Notes under the pieces: generated by a model
The model's input: only the letters and a program-made list of their open reading frames with translations
Databases searched by the model: none
What the model was told of the DNA's origin: nothing
Source: Chloroflexota bacterium
Lineage (GTDB): Bacteria; Chloroflexota; Anaerolineae; Anaerolineales; UBA4823
Reading direction: 5' to 3'
DNA: 8,459 nucleotides
NCBI GenBank assembly: GCA_012798185.1
Contig: JAAZNS010000144.1
Coordinates: 1 to 8,459 of the forward strand
Translations under genes and position numbers: made by a program
Shown: piece after piece, positions 6,435 to 8,459 of the stretch
Numbering within the stretch: position 1 is the first letter of the stretch
Layout of the letters: every line of letters starts with the position of its first letter

Positions 6435-7601
6435 TCAGGGTTTGGTTGCGGGATCGAATAATTTTTGATATTCATCCACCGCAAAGCGGTCGGTCATTCC
6501 GGCGATATAATCGCAGATATTCCGTTCCAAACCGCGTTCTTCGCTCATCTCCTGTACATGCTGAGGGAGCATAGAGGGTTCTTCTTTATAAGCATTGAAC
6601 AGCCTGGTCACGATTTGTTCCGACTTTACCTGCATTCTTATCACGCGGTGATTACGGTATAGATTGGCGAAAAGGAAATCTTTGAGTTGACGATTGCGCC
6701 GCACCATATCTTCGTTGAAATTGACCACGTTATATGATAACCGCTGCAAGTCTTCTACCGATTTAACTTTACTTTCGCGCAGACAGCGGTCGGTCGCCTC
6801 GATCAAATCACTGATCTCCATGCCGATAAGCCGGCGGATCATTTGGTGACGGGTCAAATCATCAAGATTTGGTCCGCGCCAATTGACGCTTTCTGCTAAT
6901 ATTTCCCATAGGGTAATACCTTCGAGCATGGACGGTGTAATCATGCCGGAGCGGAGACCGTCATCCAGGTCATGGGCAGTATATGCCAGCTCATCGGCGG
7001 CGTTAGCTATTTGTGCCTCCAAATGTCCGCGCAGTTCGGGGTTGTATTCGCGGGCATCGGCAATATCATACTCTGATTCATGCTTAACAATCCCCTCCCT
7101 TACTTCCCAGGTAAGATTTAACCCTGGAAATTGGGGGTATCTTTTTTCGAGCTTGGTAACAATACGCAGCGATTGTTTATTATGATCAAAACCGCCGTTA
7201 TCTCGCATACAGCGCGCCAACGCGATTTCACCGGAATGTCCAAAAGGAGGATGTCCAAGATCATGAGCCAAACAAATAGCTTCGATTAAGTCCACATTTG
7301 CCCCCAAGGCGCAGGCGATAGAACGCGCGATTTGAGATACTTCCAGGGTGTGGGTGAGGCGGGTGCGATAGTAATCACCTTCGTAATTAATAAAAACCTG
7401 GGTTTTATACTCTAACCGGCGAAATGCGGTTGTATGCAGTATCCGATCACGGTCACGTTGAAAAGAGGTGCGATATTGCGGTTCATTATCGGGGTAAGCC
7501 CGACCGCGTGTATTCTTACTGCGGACGCCGTAAGGCGCCAGATTTGCATCTTCGATGGCTTCGAGTTTTTCCCGTGTGTATATCATTTTTTCATCACTCA
7601 T
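6435..7601 (-). CDS. dgt: dGTPase-family HD-domain phosphohydrolase (dNTP triphosphohydrolase)
   Basis: Enzymes of this family hydrolyse dGTP, or several dNTPs, to the deoxynucleoside and triphosphate, tuning the dNTP pool. The 388-residue product has the expected N-terminal RTSFQRDRDRILHTTAFRRLEYKTQVF (about residues 44-70), then the HD-superfamily metal site: RLTHTLEV (His84), LAHDLGHPPFGHSGE (His113, Asp114, His117) and the later ADELAYTAHDLDDGL (from residue 202). The C-terminal ICDYIAGMTDRFAVDEY is also typical of the family. Length and motifs resemble the roughly 380-residue dGTPase-like group rather than the longer E. coli Dgt, so exact substrate range is uncertain. The start is unclear: TTG 7607, ATG 7601 and ATG 7586 are in frame and none has a clear Shine-Dalgarno; ATG 7601 is chosen as the longest ATG form. 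A promoter-like TATAAT lies about 60 bases upstream, and greA follows closely. Confidence 0.92.
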   Translation of the reverse strand: MSDEKMIYTREKLEAIEDANLAPYGVRSKNTRGRAYPDNEPQYRTSFQRDRDRILHTTAFRRLEYKTQVFINYEGDYYRTRLTHTLEVSQIARSIACALGANVDLIEAICLAHDLGHPPFGHSGEIALARCMRDNGGFDHNKQSLRIVTKLEKRYPQFPGLNLTWEVREGIVKHESEYDIADAREYNPELRGHLEAQIANAADELAYTAHDLDDGLRSGMITPSMLEGITLWEILAESVNWRGPNLDDLTRHQMIRRLIGMEISDLIEATDRCLRESKVKSVEDLQRLSYNVVNFNEDMVRRNRQLKDFLFANLYRNHRVIRMQVKSEQIVTRLFNAYKEEPSMLPQHVQEMSEERGLERNICDYIAGMTDRFAVDEYQKLFDPATKP

Positions 7602-7660
7602 TAACAAGATAAACAGAAAAACCGGATAATTTTTACCAAATTTTCCTGCGTATCTTAACG

Positions 7661-7690
7661 ATTATAACGTAAAACGCCTTTAGTTTTCCA
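7661..7690 (-). promoter_or_regulatory. Candidate sigma-70 promoter for dgt-greA
   Basis: On the - strand a perfect TATAAT (7666-7661) is preceded at 18 bases by TGGAAA (7690-7685), or at 19 bases by TTGGAA, each matching four of six -35 positions. Transcription would start near 7654, giving dgt a leader of about 50 bases. It sits in the 117-base gap between ipk and dgt, where no other gene is visible. The perfect -10 box makes this the better of the two promoter candidates in the window. Confidence 0.5.
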
Positions 7691-7718
7691 ATGTACTTTA
7701 GGTTGGTTTCCCTCGTTG

Positions 7719-8459
7719 CTAGGTTTTTATACAGGTGCCAATATGTTTTCCCGCTAATGCGTTTAAAATATTCCCTTCTTTTTCACCAGAGAATATCAGA
7801 ACTTGCAAACCAGGTAATTCTTGGACCAGAGCCAGGCTTTGCTGCACTTTGCTTGCCATTCCGCCGGTTACGTCGGTGGCTTTTGAACCGCTGATGGATT
7901 TTGAGATTTCAGTGAAAGATTGGGGGGTAATTTCTGGAATTAATTGGGTACATGAAGGGTAATCAGCCCAAACGCCGGCTTCTATCCCGGCTAAGAGAAT
8001 ACGCCTGGGGTATAAGTTTTTTGCCAGGTAAGTAAATAAATCTTCGGTGGAAAATATCGTCCCGCCGCGCACGGTATCGAATATGACATCTCCAAAAATT
8101 ACCGGCAGTAAACCAGCCTTTAAAGCTAATTCTATCGGCTTTATATGCCAGGCAGACAACTTGCCATCCTGGGCGGTGACTGCCGCGGATGGCGGCAGGG
8201 CGATTGCGGGAAGTTTTGCTTGATTTAATGCTTCCATAACATGGTGGTTCAACATGGCTGCTTCCCGCCATACTTCAGCGAATCCACACCATTGTTCGGC
8301 TGTGTACACTCCCTGACGGGTGTTGTATTTTTTCGCTGGAATATGAGCAAAGGAACCGGCGCCGTGTCCCAGCACCAATTGCAAAGTTGGGTTTTGATGA
8401 CAGGCTTCTGCGATTTCCTGTGCTAATTGTGCCAGCCTATGGGGACGTAACGTGTAAGG
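7719..8459 (-). CDS. ipk: Isopentenyl phosphate kinase, 5' end cut by the window
   Basis: This amino-acid-kinase-fold enzyme phosphorylates isopentenyl phosphate to isopentenyl diphosphate, the last step of the alternative mevalonate route to isoprenoids. The frame is open to base 8459; the 25 codons before the TTG at 8384 encode PYTLRPHRLAQLAQEI and more, matching the family's N-terminal helix, so TTG 8384 is internal. In all, 246 codons plus stop are visible, and the roughly 15-25 missing residues should hold the Lys-x-Gly-Gly-Ser nucleotide loop. Visible marks are GHGAGSFAHIPAKKY, with the histidine of GSFxH associated with isopentenyl phosphate binding, then LLPVIFGDVIFD, GTIFSTEDLFTYLA, DVTGGMASKV and, near the end, IFSGEKEGNILNALAGKHIGTCI. 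The GSFxH pattern argues for this kinase over glutamate 5-kinase or UMP kinase. No phosphomevalonate or diphosphomevalonate decarboxylase gene is in view, so the pathway is inferred. It may share its transcript with dgt, since no good terminator separates them. Confidence 0.88.
   Translation of the reverse strand, partial: PYTLRPHRLAQLAQEIAEACHQNPTLQLVLGHGAGSFAHIPAKKYNTRQGVYTAEQWCGFAEVWREAAMLNHHVMEALNQAKLPAIALPPSAAVTAQDGKLSAWHIKPIELALKAGLLPVIFGDVIFDTVRGGTIFSTEDLFTYLAKNLYPRRILLAGIEAGVWADYPSCTQLIPEITPQSFTEISKSISGSKATDVTGGMASKVQQSLALVQELPGLQVLIFSGEKEGNILNALAGKHIGTCIKT

Noticed and set aside
7671..7687. AAAAC...GTTTT hairpin after ipk as a terminator
   Set aside because: Five weak base pairs without a following T run, and it overlaps the candidate dgt promoter.
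8382..8384. TTG 8384 as the start of the isopentenyl phosphate kinase
   Set aside because: The 25 codons before it remain open and match the family's N-terminal helix; the nucleotide-binding loop must lie further upstream.
1..8459. Mobile elements, CRISPR arrays, tRNA or rRNA genes, defence systems
   Set aside because: No repeated spacers, terminal inverted repeats, transposase or RNA gene signatures; nearly all sequence is taken by standard genes.

Overview
The window looks like chromosomal housekeeping DNA from a member of the Chloroflexota, most likely near Anaerolineae. The clues are an isopentenyl phosphate kinase of the kind tied to the alternative mevalonate pathway (rare among bacteria, known in Chloroflexota), a topoisomerase I with an extra N-terminal zinc ribbon, and a two-pass membrane protein of a type I associate with this phylum. 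This placement is inference: there is no rRNA and no database search behind it. Base composition and codon style look even throughout, with no insertion sequence, tRNA, CRISPR array or phage gene.

Left half, + strand (3-5856): the 3' part of dprA (start lies off the window), then manC after 15 bases, then topA after a 75-base gap with a near-perfect Shine-Dalgarno. These three read as one transcription unit. A possible 47-codon ORF starts on the last bases of topA (ATGA overlap). The 196 bases between topA and the next well-supported gene carry a plausible sigma-70 promoter and a 16-base palindrome, followed by a two-pass membrane protein of unknown function. A strong intrinsic terminator closes this half.

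Right half, - strand (5922-8459): read right to left, the order is isopentenyl phosphate kinase (its N-terminus lies off the window), a gap of about 115 bases with a perfect TATAAT -10 box, a dGTPase-family HD phosphohydrolase, then greA 45 bases further on. The dgt-greA pair is probably co-transcribed. The two halves are convergent and meet at the terminator.

Functionally, dprA (transformation/recombination), topA (supercoiling), dgt (dNTP pool) and greA (transcript cleavage) all serve nucleic acid metabolism. manC supplies GDP-mannose for surface glycans and ipk supplies isopentenyl diphosphate for lipids. I see no obvious undescribed multi-gene system. The least explained items are the membrane protein, the palindrome in front of it, the zinc-ribbon extension of TopA and the tiny ORF after topA. 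No gene-free stretch exceeds 300 bases.
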